A stretch of 64,000 nt of DNA, taken from Fertoeibacter niger. GTDB lineage: Bacteria; Pseudomonadota; Alphaproteobacteria; Rhodobacterales; Rhodobacteraceae. The stretch covers positions 224,621 through 288,620 of the forward strand of contig NZ_WHUT02000006.1 in assembly GCF_009380135.2 (NCBI RefSeq). Reading direction: 5' to 3'. Below, one piece after another: positions 36,307 to 45,913 of this stretch (the stretch's first letter is position 1; each line of letters begins with the position of its first letter). The notes beneath the pieces were generated by a model. The model was not told the origin of the DNA. It made no database searches and saw only the letters and a program-made list of their open reading frames with translations. The position numbers and the translations under genes were made by a program.

Positions 36307-38613
36307 ATGCCCGACCTGTTGCTTGAGCTGTTCTCTGAGGAAATTCCGGCCCGGATGCAGGCGCGCGCTGCCGCCGATCTGAAAAAGCTGGTCACGGATG
36401 GTCTGGTGGGGGCCGGGCTGACCTATGCCGGCGCAGGGGCGTTTTCCACGCCCCGCCGTCTGGTGCTGGCGGTCGAGGGGATGCTGGCCGCATCGCCCAC
36501 CCAGCGCGAGGAACGCAAGGGGCCAAAGGCCGATGCGCCCGCTGCGGCCTTGCAGGGTTTTCTGCGCGGTCTGGGCATCGAGGACGCCGCCCCCGTGCTG
36601 GCGTTGGCGGGACAGCCTGCGGGCGCACATGTGCATCTGGCGGGCGTGCGGGTGGAAATCCGCGATGACAAGAAGGGGCAGGTGTTCTTTGCCGTGCTGC
36701 AAAGGCCGGGCCGCCCCGCCGCCGAGATCGTGGCCGAGGTGGTGGTGCAAGCGATCAGCAATTTTCCCTGGCCCAAGTCGATGCGCTGGGGCGAAAGCAA
36801 CCTGCGCTGGGTGCGGCCGCTGCATTCCATCCTCTGCATCCTGCATGACGAGGGCGGCGCGTCCGTGGTGCCGTTGACCGTCGACCCTCTGGTCGCGGGC
36901 AGCCCGGTGAAGGGGCATCACATCACCGCAGGCAACACCACCGAAGGCCACCGGTTCATGGCCCCGGGGCGTTTCCCGGTATCGTCCTTCGCCGATTACG
37001 CGGCCAAGCTGAAACGCGCCTGCGTGGTGCTTGACCCTGCGGAACGCGAGGCCGCGATCTGGCACGACGCCACGACACAAGCCTTTGCGCTGGGGCTGGA
37101 GGTGGTGCCCGACCCCGCCCTGCTGGCCGAGGTGGCGGGGCTGGTCGAATGGCCTGTGGTGCTGTTGGGCCGCATCGGCGCTGCTTTCCTCGACCTGCCG
37201 CCCGAGGTGCTGCAAACCTCGATGCGTGAACATCAGAAATTCTTTTCGGTGAAAAACCCCCGCACCGGCCGGATCGAGGGTTTTGTCACCGTCGCCAACC
37301 GCGACACCGCCGATCAGGGGGCCACGATCCTTGCGGGCAACCAGAAGGTGCTGTCGGCCCGGCTGTCGGATGCGAAATTCTTCTGGGAAAACGACCTGCG
37401 CACGGTTCATGCCGTGGGGCTGGTAGGCATGGCGGCGGGCCTCGCATCCGTCACCTTCCACAACAAACTGGGGTCCGAGGCTGACCGCATCACCCGCATC
37501 GCGGCGCTGGCGCGCGAGATTGCGCCCTTGGTCGGGGCCGACCCCGATCTGGCCGAACAGGCGGCAAAGGTGGCCAAGGCCGACCTGCAATCGGCGATGG
37601 TCGGCGAATTCCCCGAACTGCAAGGCACCATGGGCGGCTATTACGCCCGCGCGCTGGGCCTGCCCGAACCCGTGGCGGCGGCCTGCAAGGCCCACTATTC
37701 GCCGCTGGGGCCCTCCGATGACGTGCCGTCCGATCCGGTATCGGTGGCCGTGGCGCTGGCCGACAAGATCGACACGCTGACGGGGTTCTGGGCGATCGAC
37801 GAAAAGCCCACAGGGTCGAAAGACCCCTTCGCGCTGCGGCGGGCGGCGCTGGGGGTCGTCCGGCTGGTGCTGGACAATGGCCTGCGCTTTTCCGTGGACC
37901 GGCTCTTTGACGTGCAGGTGCTGCGCCATCAGATCGGGCATACCCCGGCCGAGCCTGAGTTGCTGTCCCGCATCCTGTCAGCCGCTGTGGCGGATGGCAT
38001 GTTCGGCACCACCACCCGCGCCCTGATCGCCGAAACGGCGGCCCTTGGCTGGCTCCCATTGCTGCGCGACCATGATCCCGGCGTTAGCGACGACCTGCGC
38101 GGCTTTCTGCATGACCGGCTGAAGGTTTACCTCAAGGACCAGTCGATCCGGCATGACATCATCGACGCCTGCCTTGCGATGCCCGACAATTGCGACCTGA
38201 CCTTGCTGGTCAAACGCGCCCAGTCCCTCGCCGCCTTCCTGAAAACCGAGGATGGCGCGAACCTGCTGCAAGGCTTCAAACGGGCCAACAACATCCTCAC
38301 GCAGGCCGAGGCCAAGGATGGCGTCGAATATTCCTTCGGCGCCGACATCAAATATGCCGAAACGGACGAGGAACGCGCCCTTTTTGCCGCCCTCGACACC
38401 GCCGAAAAATCCATCGCCCCTGCCATGGCAGATGAAGATTTCGCCGCCGCCATGGCCGCGCTGGCTGGCCTGCGCCAGCCGATTGACGCCTTCTTTGACG
38501 CGGTGCAGGTCAACAGCGACAAGCAGGTGATCCGCCGCAACCGCCTGAACCTCTTGCACCGCATCCGCGCGGCCTGCGCCCCGGTGGCCGACCTGACCAG
38601 GATCGAGGGCTAA
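36307..38613 (+). CDS. glyS: Glycyl-tRNA synthetase beta subunit
   Basis: 768 residues, longer than the E. coli protein (689) as is usual in this group. LLLELFSEEIPARMQ at the N-terminus, FPWPKSMRW and the TVANRDTAD region match. The C-terminal anticodon-binding part is present (RRNRLNLLHRI). It pairs with GlyQ; only 4 bp from the DUF6446 gene. Confidence 0.96.
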   Translation: MPDLLLELFSEEIPARMQARAAADLKKLVTDGLVGAGLTYAGAGAFSTPRRLVLAVEGMLAASPTQREERKGPKADAPAAALQGFLRGLGIEDAAPVLALAGQPAGAHVHLAGVRVEIRDDKKGQVFFAVLQRPGRPAAEIVAEVVVQAISNFPWPKSMRWGESNLRWVRPLHSILCILHDEGGASVVPLTVDPLVAGSPVKGHHITAGNTTEGHRFMAPGRFPVSSFADYAAKLKRACVVLDPAEREAAIWHDATTQAFALGLEVVPDPALLAEVAGLVEWPVVLLGRIGAAFLDLPPEVLQTSMREHQKFFSVKNPRTGRIEGFVTVANRDTADQGATILAGNQKVLSARLSDAKFFWENDLRTVHAVGLVGMAAGLASVTFHNKLGSEADRITRIAALAREIAPLVGADPDLAEQAAKVAKADLQSAMVGEFPELQGTMGGYYARALGLPEPVAAACKAHYSPLGPSDDVPSDPVSVAVALADKIDTLTGFWAIDEKPTGSKDPFALRRAALGVVRLVLDNGLRFSVDRLFDVQVLRHQIGHTPAEPELLSRILSAAVADGMFGTTTRALIAETAALGWLPLLRDHDPGVSDDLRGFLHDRLKVYLKDQSIRHDIIDACLAMPDNCDLTLLVKRAQSLAAFLKTEDGANLLQGFKRANNILTQAEAKDGVEYSFGADIKYAETDEERALFAALDTAEKSIAPAMADEDFAAAMAALAGLRQPIDAFFDAVQVNSDKQVIRRNRLNLLHRIRAACAPVADLTRIEG

Positions 38614-38619
38614 GCCCCT

Positions 38620-38673
38620 CATTTTCTGTCTCTAAATATCCTCGGGGGGTGCGGGGGGCAGACAGCCCCCCGC
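38620..38673. repeat. Dispersed intergenic element with G/C hairpin
   Basis: Core CATTTTCTGTCTCTAAATAT at 38620-38639, then a G run and a perfect 9-bp stem (38651-38659 with 38665-38673, loop AGACA). It lies 7 bp after glyS and resembles the element at 22868. It probably terminates the gly operon. Confidence 0.75.
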
Positions 38674-38760
38674 CTCTGCCATAACCGCCCGCGCAACGAT
38701 GAACCGCTTGCGCGACCCCCAAAGAAGCGTATCCTGCTGCAAAGCCGCAAAGGTGCCGCA

Positions 38761-41313
38761 GTGCAGAAATACGACCCCATCGCCGAATACACCGATGTGA
38801 CGCCCACGGCGCAGATCCGCCCCGTCACGCATGGCTGGCGGGCGAAATGCCTGCAACGTCTGGTGCGGCTGGACCTGCCGGTGCCGCGCACCGTGGCGCT
38901 GCCTGCGGGCACGGTCAAGGCGATTGCGTCCGGCCTGACGGTGGATTGCCACGGCATCCTCAGCCATTTTGGCGCGGACCCGCTGATTTCCGTGCGCCCC
39001 AGCCCGGAAAACCCCGATTGGGGCGGCCCGGCCACCGTGCTGAACATCGGCATGAACGCGGCCCGGCACGCGTTGCTGGTGAAAACCCACGGAAATGACG
39101 CCGCCGATGCGCTGTATCTGCGCTTTGTGCAAAGCTATGCCATCCATGTGGCCCGGCTGGACCCTGACATGTTCGAAGGTGCGCAGCCCTCGGCCCAGGC
39201 GCTGCGCGACGCGCTGCGCGCCTATGCCGACGAGATGGACGAACCTTTCCCCGAAGACCCGGCCCGACAACTGGCCGAGGTGCTGCGCTCCATGGCCCGC
39301 GCGTGGGAGGGCACGTCGGCCCGCCTGTTGCGGCAGGCCAAGGGGGCAGGGCCCGAGGCGGGGCTGGGCCTGGTGGTGCAGCAGATGGCCCAGGGCATCG
39401 GTCAGGGCATATCGGGTTCCGGCGTCATGCAGTTCGTCGATCCGGTGACGGGGCATCCGCAGGTGACGGGCCGCTATCTGGGGCAAAGCCAGGGCCGCGA
39501 CGCGCTGCGCCGTCAGGGGGCGATCTATCTGACCCGTGACCCGCGCGGGCCGTCGCTGGAGGATCTGGCACCCGAGATCTTTGCCGATCTGGTAAATCAT
39601 GGCACCGCCTGCCGCGCCCGGCTGCGCGAGGAGATGCAGATCGAATTCACCATCGAGGATGGCCGTCTGGCGGTGCTGGACGCGGTAAAGGTGCAGCGGT
39701 CATCGCGCGCGGCGCTGAAGATCGCGGTTGCGCTGGCCGATGACGGCATCATCAGCCGGGCCGAGGCGCTGCTGCGGGTCGAACCGCGCGCGCTGTCGGA
39801 ACTCCTCCACAACCAGGTCGATCCCCGCGGCCCGCGTGACCGTTTCGTCAAGGCGATTGCCGCCAGCCCCGGGGCCGCCACCGGGCGGATCGTGTTTTCA
39901 TCCGCCGCCGCGCAGGCCTCGGCCGCGCGGGGCGAGCCCTGCATTCTGGTGAAACGCGAAACCGCGCCCGAGGATATCCGCGGCATGCATTCGGCGGCGG
40001 GTGTGCTGACCGAACGCGGCGGCGTCACCAGCCACGCGGCGGTGATCGCGCGCGGGCTGGGCCTGCCCTGCGTGGTGGGCGCATCGGATCTGCGGCTGGA
40101 TGCCCGCGAAAAGAAGCTGACCGCGCCCGATGGCCGCACCTTCCGCGAGGGCGACATCATCACCGTTGACGGCACGGCGGGCGAGGCGCTGGCCGGGGTT
40201 GCCGATCTGCTGCCCCCCGCGCTGGATGATACGTTCCGCCGTCTGCTGTCCTGGGCGGATGACGTGCGCGACATCGGCGTGCGCGCCAATGCCGACACCC
40301 CCGCCGACGCCCAGACCGCGCGCGATTTCGAGGCGCAGGGCATCGGCCTGTGCCGCACCGAACACATGTTCTTTGACGAGGATCGTCTGGTGGTGATGCG
40401 CGAGATGATCTTTGCCGATACCGCCAAAGACCGCGCGGCGGCACTGGTGCGCCTGTTGCCGATGCAGCGCGATGATTTCGTGCAGCTTTTCGACATCATG
40501 CGCGGGTTGCCGGTCTGCATCCGCCTGCTGGACCCGCCGTTGCACGAATTTCTGCCGCACAGCCGCGAGGGGTTGCGCGAACTGGCCGAGGCGTTGGACA
40601 AGCCCCTGTCCGACGTGACCCGCCGGGCCGAGGCTTTGGCCGAATTCAACCCGATGCTGGGCATGCGCGGCGTGCGGCTGGGCATCGTGCTGCCCGAGAT
40701 CTACGACATGCAGGCGCAGGCAATATTCGAGGCAACCATCGAGATCGCCCGGCGCGGGGCCACGGTGGTGCCGGAAATCATGATTCCGCTGGTGTCGGCC
40801 AAGCGCGAGGTCGAACTGGTGAAAACCCGCATCGACGCGGTGGCGGCCAAGGTGCGCACCAAATCGGGCATGGATTTTGACTACAAGCTGGGCGTGATGG
40901 TGGAAACCCCGCGTGCTGCCTTGCGTGCGGGCGAGATCGCGCAGCACGCGGCCTTTCTGTCCTTCGGCACCAATGACCTGACGCAGATGACCTATGGCCT
41001 GTCGCGCGATGACGCCGGGCGGTTCATGAACACCTATGTGCAGCAGGGCGTTTTCCCCGAGGATCCGTTCCATGTGCTTGACGTGGACGGGGTGGGGGAA
41101 CTTCTGCATATCGGGGCGGGCCGGGGGCGTGCGACTCGGGGGGATCTGACGCTGTCGATCTGCGGCGAACATGGCGGCCACCCGGAATCGATTGCCTTTT
41201 GCCGCAAGGCCGGGTTCGATTATGTGTCATGTTCACCTTACCGCGTGCCCCTTGCACGGCTGGCAGCCGCCCATCTGGCGCTGACTGACCGTGTTGAAGA
41301 TGAAATGAAGTAA
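38761..41313 (+). CDS. Pyruvate phosphate dikinase-like PEP-utilising enzyme
   Basis: 850 residues. The phospho-His domain (His425 in GGVTSHAAVIARG) and the PEP/pyruvate barrel with Arg in CRTEHMFF, FGTNDLTQMTYG and Cys824 (YVSCSPYRVPLARLAAAH) are intact. The N-terminal ATP-grasp half aligns but is changed: GGKGANL becomes GWRAKCL, PGMMDTVLN becomes GGPATVLN, and the GEYL metal-ligand Glu is Arg (GRYL). It may use another phosphoryl donor or lack dikinase activity. Start GTG with AAAGGTG upstream. Confidence 0.85.
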   Translation: MQKYDPIAEYTDVTPTAQIRPVTHGWRAKCLQRLVRLDLPVPRTVALPAGTVKAIASGLTVDCHGILSHFGADPLISVRPSPENPDWGGPATVLNIGMNAARHALLVKTHGNDAADALYLRFVQSYAIHVARLDPDMFEGAQPSAQALRDALRAYADEMDEPFPEDPARQLAEVLRSMARAWEGTSARLLRQAKGAGPEAGLGLVVQQMAQGIGQGISGSGVMQFVDPVTGHPQVTGRYLGQSQGRDALRRQGAIYLTRDPRGPSLEDLAPEIFADLVNHGTACRARLREEMQIEFTIEDGRLAVLDAVKVQRSSRAALKIAVALADDGIISRAEALLRVEPRALSELLHNQVDPRGPRDRFVKAIAASPGAATGRIVFSSAAAQASAARGEPCILVKRETAPEDIRGMHSAAGVLTERGGVTSHAAVIARGLGLPCVVGASDLRLDAREKKLTAPDGRTFREGDIITVDGTAGEALAGVADLLPPALDDTFRRLLSWADDVRDIGVRANADTPADAQTARDFEAQGIGLCRTEHMFFDEDRLVVMREMIFADTAKDRAAALVRLLPMQRDDFVQLFDIMRGLPVCIRLLDPPLHEFLPHSREGLRELAEALDKPLSDVTRRAEALAEFNPMLGMRGVRLGIVLPEIYDMQAQAIFEATIEIARRGATVVPEIMIPLVSAKREVELVKTRIDAVAAKVRTKSGMDFDYKLGVMVETPRAALRAGEIAQHAAFLSFGTNDLTQMTYGLSRDDAGRFMNTYVQQGVFPEDPFHVLDVDGVGELLHIGAGRGRATRGDLTLSICGEHGGHPESIAFCRKAGFDYVSCSPYRVPLARLAAAHLALTDRVEDEMK

Positions 41314-41542
41314 TTTCAATCACTTGAAGTAATCATGCGGCTGTTTTCCGATGATGCTGGAACACCTGTTCTGGCAAGAACCCGCGCATCGGGCGTCACC
41401 TCGTTGTTGTAAATCCGTCACATTACTGGACCTGCGGACGTTTTTCGGCTAGTCCCCGCTGCTGTTGCCTATGGAAAAGGCCGGTTTGCCCGACTTTTCA
41501 CCACAAAATAGACAGCGCGAAACGACCGGGATTACAGAGAAA

Positions 41543-42307
41543 ATGCGCTTGCTGAAGTGCTGGACGCGCGGGATTGCCCTGCTGATCGTCCTGAACGGAG
41601 CGGCCTTCGCCGATGTGACGGTGAGCCAGACCATTGCCATGCCCCCCGCGCTGAACATTCAGCTTGCGGCGCGGATGACCGAAACCCCCAATCCGCTGGG
41701 CACGCGTGCCCTTGCGATCACGCCGCCCGCCACCCGCACCGCAGGCGAGCCGCCAGCCTATCAGCCCGCCGCGTTTCAGCTGGCGGCGTTCCGCAATGCG
41801 GCGTTTCGCGGGCCGGCGCTGATGTCGCCGGCCTTTCCCACCAGCGAACAGGCTGATGTTGTGAAGGTGCGCTATGAAAAGGACTGGCTGGCGCGCCAGC
41901 CCCTGACCCGCAGCGATGCCGAATGGCTGTGCCTTGCCACCGCGCTTTACTTCGAAGCGCGCGGCGAAACGGTGAAGGGCCAGTTTGCGGTGGCCGAGGT
42001 GATCTTGAACCGGGCTGACAGCCCTGCCTATCCAGAAACCATCTGCGGCGTGGTGAACCAGAAATCCGGCAAATCCTGCCAGTTTTCCTATACCTGCAAC
42101 GGGCATTCCAAGAAAATCCGCGAGCCTGAGGCTTTTGCGCAGGCGGGCAAGATTGCCGCCGTGATGCTGGCCGGTGCGCCGCGCGCGCTGACCGACGGGG
42201 CCACGCATTTCCACACGAAAAACGTCCGCCCCGGCTGGGCGCACCGCTTTCCGCGCACGGCCACCATCGGCGCGCATCTGTTCTACCGCCAGCCCTCGGG
42301 GGCCTAG
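41543..42307 (+). CDS. Cell-wall hydrolase (SleB/Hydrolase_2)
   Basis: 254 residues, exported (signal peptide LLKCWTRGIALLIVLNGAAFA). The C-terminal half, EWLCLATALYFEARGETVKGQFAVAEVILNR to GATHFHTKNVRPGWAHRF, is a SleB-type lytic transglycosylase domain with the catalytic Glu in YFEARGE. Residues about 60-110 are a low-complexity Ala/Phe/Pro linker. It probably remodels peptidoglycan. The ribosome site is weak (AGAG). Confidence 0.88.
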   Translation: MRLLKCWTRGIALLIVLNGAAFADVTVSQTIAMPPALNIQLAARMTETPNPLGTRALAITPPATRTAGEPPAYQPAAFQLAAFRNAAFRGPALMSPAFPTSEQADVVKVRYEKDWLARQPLTRSDAEWLCLATALYFEARGETVKGQFAVAEVILNRADSPAYPETICGVVNQKSGKSCQFSYTCNGHSKKIREPEAFAQAGKIAAVMLAGAPRALTDGATHFHTKNVRPGWAHRFPRTATIGAHLFYRQPSGA

Positions 42308-42422
42308 GGTCTGCGGCAAGTCGCCGGTGTCGCCGCGCTGGCCTTGACCGCCGCCTTCGGGCAAGGCAAAGCCGCGCGGCGGCCCTAGGCTGGGCCGCAT
42401 CCGAGGCCGCACAGGGTTTGCC

Positions 42423-43343
42423 ATGACCACCGACATACGCCTTGCCTTTGCCCATCCCGAGGAACGCGCCGCCGCCAGCGCCGGTGCCGCCCCGCGCGAC
42501 CGCATCAGCCTGCGCGACCATGTGGTCGAGGTGGATATCGGCGCATTCCAGCAGGAACGCGGCCACCGCCAGCGCGTGCGCTTCAACGTGGTGGTCGAGG
42601 TGGGGCCTGCGCCCCAGCCGCTGAATGACGATGTGGATCGTATCCTGTCCTATGACCGGATCACCGAGGCGATAGCGGCGGAACTGGCCGCCGAACGGCT
42701 GAACCTGCTGGAAACGCTGGCCGAACGGGTGGCCGACCGGGTGCTGGCCGAACCACAGGCGATGCGCGCTTTTGTGCGCATCGAAAAGCTGGATATCGGG
42801 CCCTATGCGTTGGGGGTCGAGATCGTGCGGTCCCGCGCCGAGGTGCCGTTGCGCGTGCTGGGGCAGGACGGGCAAGAGGCGGCGGTGCATCCGCTGGTGG
42901 TCCATCTCGACAATGCGGCGATCGAGGCCCCCGGTCTGGCGGAACGGTTGGACCGCTTGCAGGCGCAGGGGCTGCCGGTGATCCTGACGGTGGGCCTGCC
43001 CGACGGCCCGCGCCCTGAAACCGGCCACCGCCCCACGCAGCGCAGGGTTGACCTGCTGGCGATCGAGCAGAACGCCTGGGTGCTGGCCGCGCGCGATGCG
43101 CGCTGCGTTGTCGTGGCCACCCGCACCGAGATCGACTGGGCGGTGAAGCGCGGGCAGATGGTGGTCTGGGCCCCGTCGAAACTGGTGCTGGATGCCGTGG
43201 ACGGCCCGCAGTCGCGCGACCCGGTGGCGCTGGCCTTGTGGCTGGCCGAACTGATGGCGGCAGAGCGGCTGGTGGTGCATGGCGATGTGGCCCTGCCCCC
43301 CGGCAGCCGCGTGCGGGTGGAGCGTGCCGGGGCGGCGGCATGA
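42423..43343 (+). CDS. folB: Dihydroneopterin aldolase with C-terminal extension
   Basis: 306 residues, well over twice the usual 120. Residues about 25-145 form the FolB domain (ISLRDHVVEVDIGAFQQERG, then SYDRITEAIAAEL, LLETLAERVADRVL, VRIEKLDIGPYALGVEI with the catalytic Lys). The remaining ~160 residues are not like FolB and have no motif I know. It makes 6-hydroxymethyl-dihydropterin for folate. The ATG of folP overlaps its stop. Confidence 0.88.
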   Translation: MTTDIRLAFAHPEERAAASAGAAPRDRISLRDHVVEVDIGAFQQERGHRQRVRFNVVVEVGPAPQPLNDDVDRILSYDRITEAIAAELAAERLNLLETLAERVADRVLAEPQAMRAFVRIEKLDIGPYALGVEIVRSRAEVPLRVLGQDGQEAAVHPLVVHLDNAAIEAPGLAERLDRLQAQGLPVILTVGLPDGPRPETGHRPTQRRVDLLAIEQNAWVLAARDARCVVVATRTEIDWAVKRGQMVVWAPSKLVLDAVDGPQSRDPVALALWLAELMAAERLVVHGDVALPPGSRVRVERAGAAA

Positions 43344-44362
43344 CGCTGCGGGTCGAGGCTGTGGCGCGGACCGGCCCGACATGGGGCCGCGACGCCTGCG
43401 CTTTGGCGGGCCGCGCGGACGTGTGGTTTGACACAGCCGTGCTGCATCACGGCGGTGGCGTGGCCGAACGGGTGGCCGCAGCCTCGCTGCCGCCCGCGAT
43501 CCGCGACCGGTTATCGGCCCCGCGCCCAGATGTCTGCGGCCTGACGCTGGACCGGCCCCGCATCATGGGCATCCTGAACGTGACGCCCGACAGCTTTTCC
43601 GATGGTGGCGAGTTGGCATCCGTTGCGGCGGCGGTGGCACGCGCGCAGGCCATGGCTGGCACGGCGGACATTCTGGACATCGGCGGCGAAAGCACCCGCC
43701 CTGGGGCCGAAACCATCGCCGTGGCCGAGGAAATTCGCCGCACCGCCCCGGTGATCCGCGCGATCCGCGAGGCGGGCATCGCCACACCCATCAGCATCGA
43801 CACCCGCAAGGCGGCGGTGGCCGATGCCGCGCTGGCGGCAGGGGCCGATATGGTCAACGACGTGTCGGCGCTGACCCATGACCCTGCCATGGCGGCGCTG
43901 GTCGCGGAGCGGGATGTGCCGCTTTGCCTGATGCACAACCGGGGCGATCCGGCCACCATGCAGGATGATCCGCGCTATGCCGATGTGCTGTTCGACGTGC
44001 TGGATGCGCTGGAAAACCGGGTTCACGCGGCGGTTGCGGCGGGAATTCGCCGGGAAAACCTGATCATCGACCCCGGCATCGGCTTTGGCAAAACCCTGCA
44101 ACATAATGTGACGCTGCTGCGACGCCTGGCGCTGTATCACGATCTGGGGTTGCCCCTGCTGCTGGGCGCATCGCGCAAGCGGTTCATCGGCACGATAAGC
44201 GGGGCGGCGGTGGCGCGCGACCGCGTGGCAGGCTCTGTGGCGGTGGCGCTGCATGGCGTTGCACAAGGGATGCACATTTTGCGTGTGCATGATACAACAG
44301 ACACAAGACAGGCGTTGAGCCTGCAAGCGGCGATGATCGGGACTGGGACAGATGACGCGTAA
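43340..44362 (+). CDS. folP: Dihydropteroate synthase
   Basis: 340 residues. It condenses hydroxymethyl-dihydropterin pyrophosphate with p-aminobenzoate. [40 protein letters not shown] and [12 protein letters not shown] are the pterin and sulfonamide-site motifs. An extra ~70 residues precede the barrel. It overlaps folB by 4 bp and glmM by 11 bp, forming one operon. Confidence 0.96.
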   Translation: MTLRVEAVARTGPTWGRDACALAGRADVWFDTAVLHHGGGVAERVAAASLPPAIRDRLSAPRPDVCGLTLDRPRIMGILNVTPDSFSDGGELASVAAAVARAQAMAGTADILDIGGESTRPGAETIAVAEEIRRTAPVIRAIREAGIATPISIDTRKAAVADAALAAGADMVNDVSALTHDPAMAALVAERDVPLCLMHNRGDPATMQDDPRYADVLFDVLDALENRVHAAVAAGIRRENLIIDPGIGFGKTLQHNVTLLRRLALYHDLGLPLLLGASRKRFIGTISGAAVARDRVAGSVAVALHGVAQGMHILRVHDTTDTRQALSLQAAMIGTGTDDA

Positions 44363-45695
44363 ACTCTTTGGCACCGATGGCGTGCGGGGCACGGCCAACA
44401 GCTATCCGATGACTGCCGAGATGGCGCTGCGGCTGGGGGCGGCGGCGGGGCGGTTCTTTCGGCGCGAGGGCGCGGGGGCCAACCGCGTGGTGATCGGCAA
44501 GGACACCCGGCTGTCGGGCTACATGCTGGAAAACGCGCTGACGGCGGGGCTGACCTCTACCGGAATGAACGTGTTGTTGCTGGGGCCGGTGCCGACGCCC
44601 GCCGTGGGGTTTCTGACCAAATCCATGCGCGCCGATCTGGGGGTGATGATTTCCGCCAGCCACAACCCGCATCAGGACAATGGCATCAAGTTCTTCGGGC
44701 CCGACGGGTTCAAGCTTTCGGATGAGGCCGAGGCCGAGATCGAGCGTATTCTGGATGGCCCGGTAGACCCTGCCGAACCCGAAAAGATCGGCCGCGCCAA
44801 ACGGATCGAGGACGGTCGCGGGCGTTATCAGGAATATGCCAAGACCACCTTCCCGCCCGGCCTGCGTCTGGACGGGCTGAAAGTGGTGATCGACTGCGCC
44901 AACGGGGCCGCCTACAAGGCCGCGCCCGAGGTGCTGTGGGAACTGGGGGCGGTCGTGATCCCGATCGGCACCACGCCCAACGGCACCAACATCAACCTGC
45001 GCTGCGGTTCGACCTATACCCAGACCGCGGCCGAGGCCGTGGTGGCGCATGGTGCCGATGTGGGCATCTGTCTGGACGGCGACGCCGACCGGGTGATGAT
45101 CCTGGATCAGCATGGCCGCGTGGCCGACGGCGATCAGATCATGGCGCTGATGGCGGCCCGCTGGGCGGATGAGGGGCGGCTGAAACATGGCACGCTGGTG
45201 GCATCCGTCATGTCCAATCTGGGGCTGGAGCGGTTTCTGACCGGGCGGGGCCTGCGATTGGAACGCACGCGTGTTGGCGACCGCTATGTGGTGGAGGCGA
45301 TGCGCAAGGGCGGCTTCAACCTGGGTGGCGAACAGTCGGGCCATATCGTGATGACCGATTATGCCACAACCGGCGACGGGCTGATTGCCGGGTTGCAGTT
45401 TCTGGCCGAAATGGCGCGCACTGAAAAACCGGCCTCTCACCTGACCAAGTGTTTCGACACCGTGCCGCAGTTGCTGAAGAACGTGCGCTATGCTGCGGGG
45501 CAGGAACCGCTGAAATCGCCTGCCGTGCTGGCGGTGATTGCGGCGGCAGAGCTGCGGCTGAACGGCTCGGGCCGTTTGCTGATCCGCAAGTCGGGCACCG
45601 AGCCCCTGGTGCGGGTGATGGCGGAATGCGAGGACGAGGCGCTGCTGGCCGATGTGGTGGATGAAATCGTCGATGCGGTGCAGGCGGCGGTCTGA
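44352..45695 (+). CDS. glmM: Phosphoglucosamine mutase
   Basis: 447 residues. It converts glucosamine-6-phosphate to the 1-phosphate for UDP-GlcNAc. Active-site Ser in [17 protein letters not shown], metal loop DGDADR, sugar loop GGEQSGH and phosphate loop [12 protein letters not shown] are intact. The folP-glmM order is a common bacterial arrangement. Confidence 0.97.
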   Translation: MTRKLFGTDGVRGTANSYPMTAEMALRLGAAAGRFFRREGAGANRVVIGKDTRLSGYMLENALTAGLTSTGMNVLLLGPVPTPAVGFLTKSMRADLGVMISASHNPHQDNGIKFFGPDGFKLSDEAEAEIERILDGPVDPAEPEKIGRAKRIEDGRGRYQEYAKTTFPPGLRLDGLKVVIDCANGAAYKAAPEVLWELGAVVIPIGTTPNGTNINLRCGSTYTQTAAEAVVAHGADVGICLDGDADRVMILDQHGRVADGDQIMALMAARWADEGRLKHGTLVASVMSNLGLERFLTGRGLRLERTRVGDRYVVEAMRKGGFNLGGEQSGHIVMTDYATTGDGLIAGLQFLAEMARTEKPASHLTKCFDTVPQLLKNVRYAAGQEPLKSPAVLAVIAAAELRLNGSGRLLIRKSGTEPLVRVMAECEDEALLADVVDEIVDAVQAAV

Positions 45696-45719
45696 ACGAT
45701 CGTCGTGAGGCGATGACGT

Positions 45720-45791
45720 CCACGATTTTTCTGCGAAAAATCAGGCTGGCGATGGTGGCGCGTGCCCTGATTTTTCGCAGAAAAATCGTGG
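45720..45791. repeat. Perfect 26-bp inverted repeat with nested hairpins
   Basis: Arms 45720-45745 and 45766-45791 are exact reverse complements with a 20-base spacer. Each arm is itself a hairpin: GATTTTTC, a 3-base turn, GAAAAATC. The element starts 25 bp after glmM and lies 122 bp before pepN. Its A/T-rich arms stand out from the G/C-rich context. It could be a terminator, a mobile-element relic (REP/MITE-like) or a protein site. Confidence 0.9.
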
Positions 45792-45913
45792 TTCCACAAA
45801 GGGCCGGCTTGCGCGCCGCGCGCAGAAAGGCGCTACCCCTGCCCGGTCTTTTCAACGGCCAAAGGCATGGCTAGTCTCGTCCCACGGCCCGCACGGGGCC
45901 GGTAGGAGCGCCG

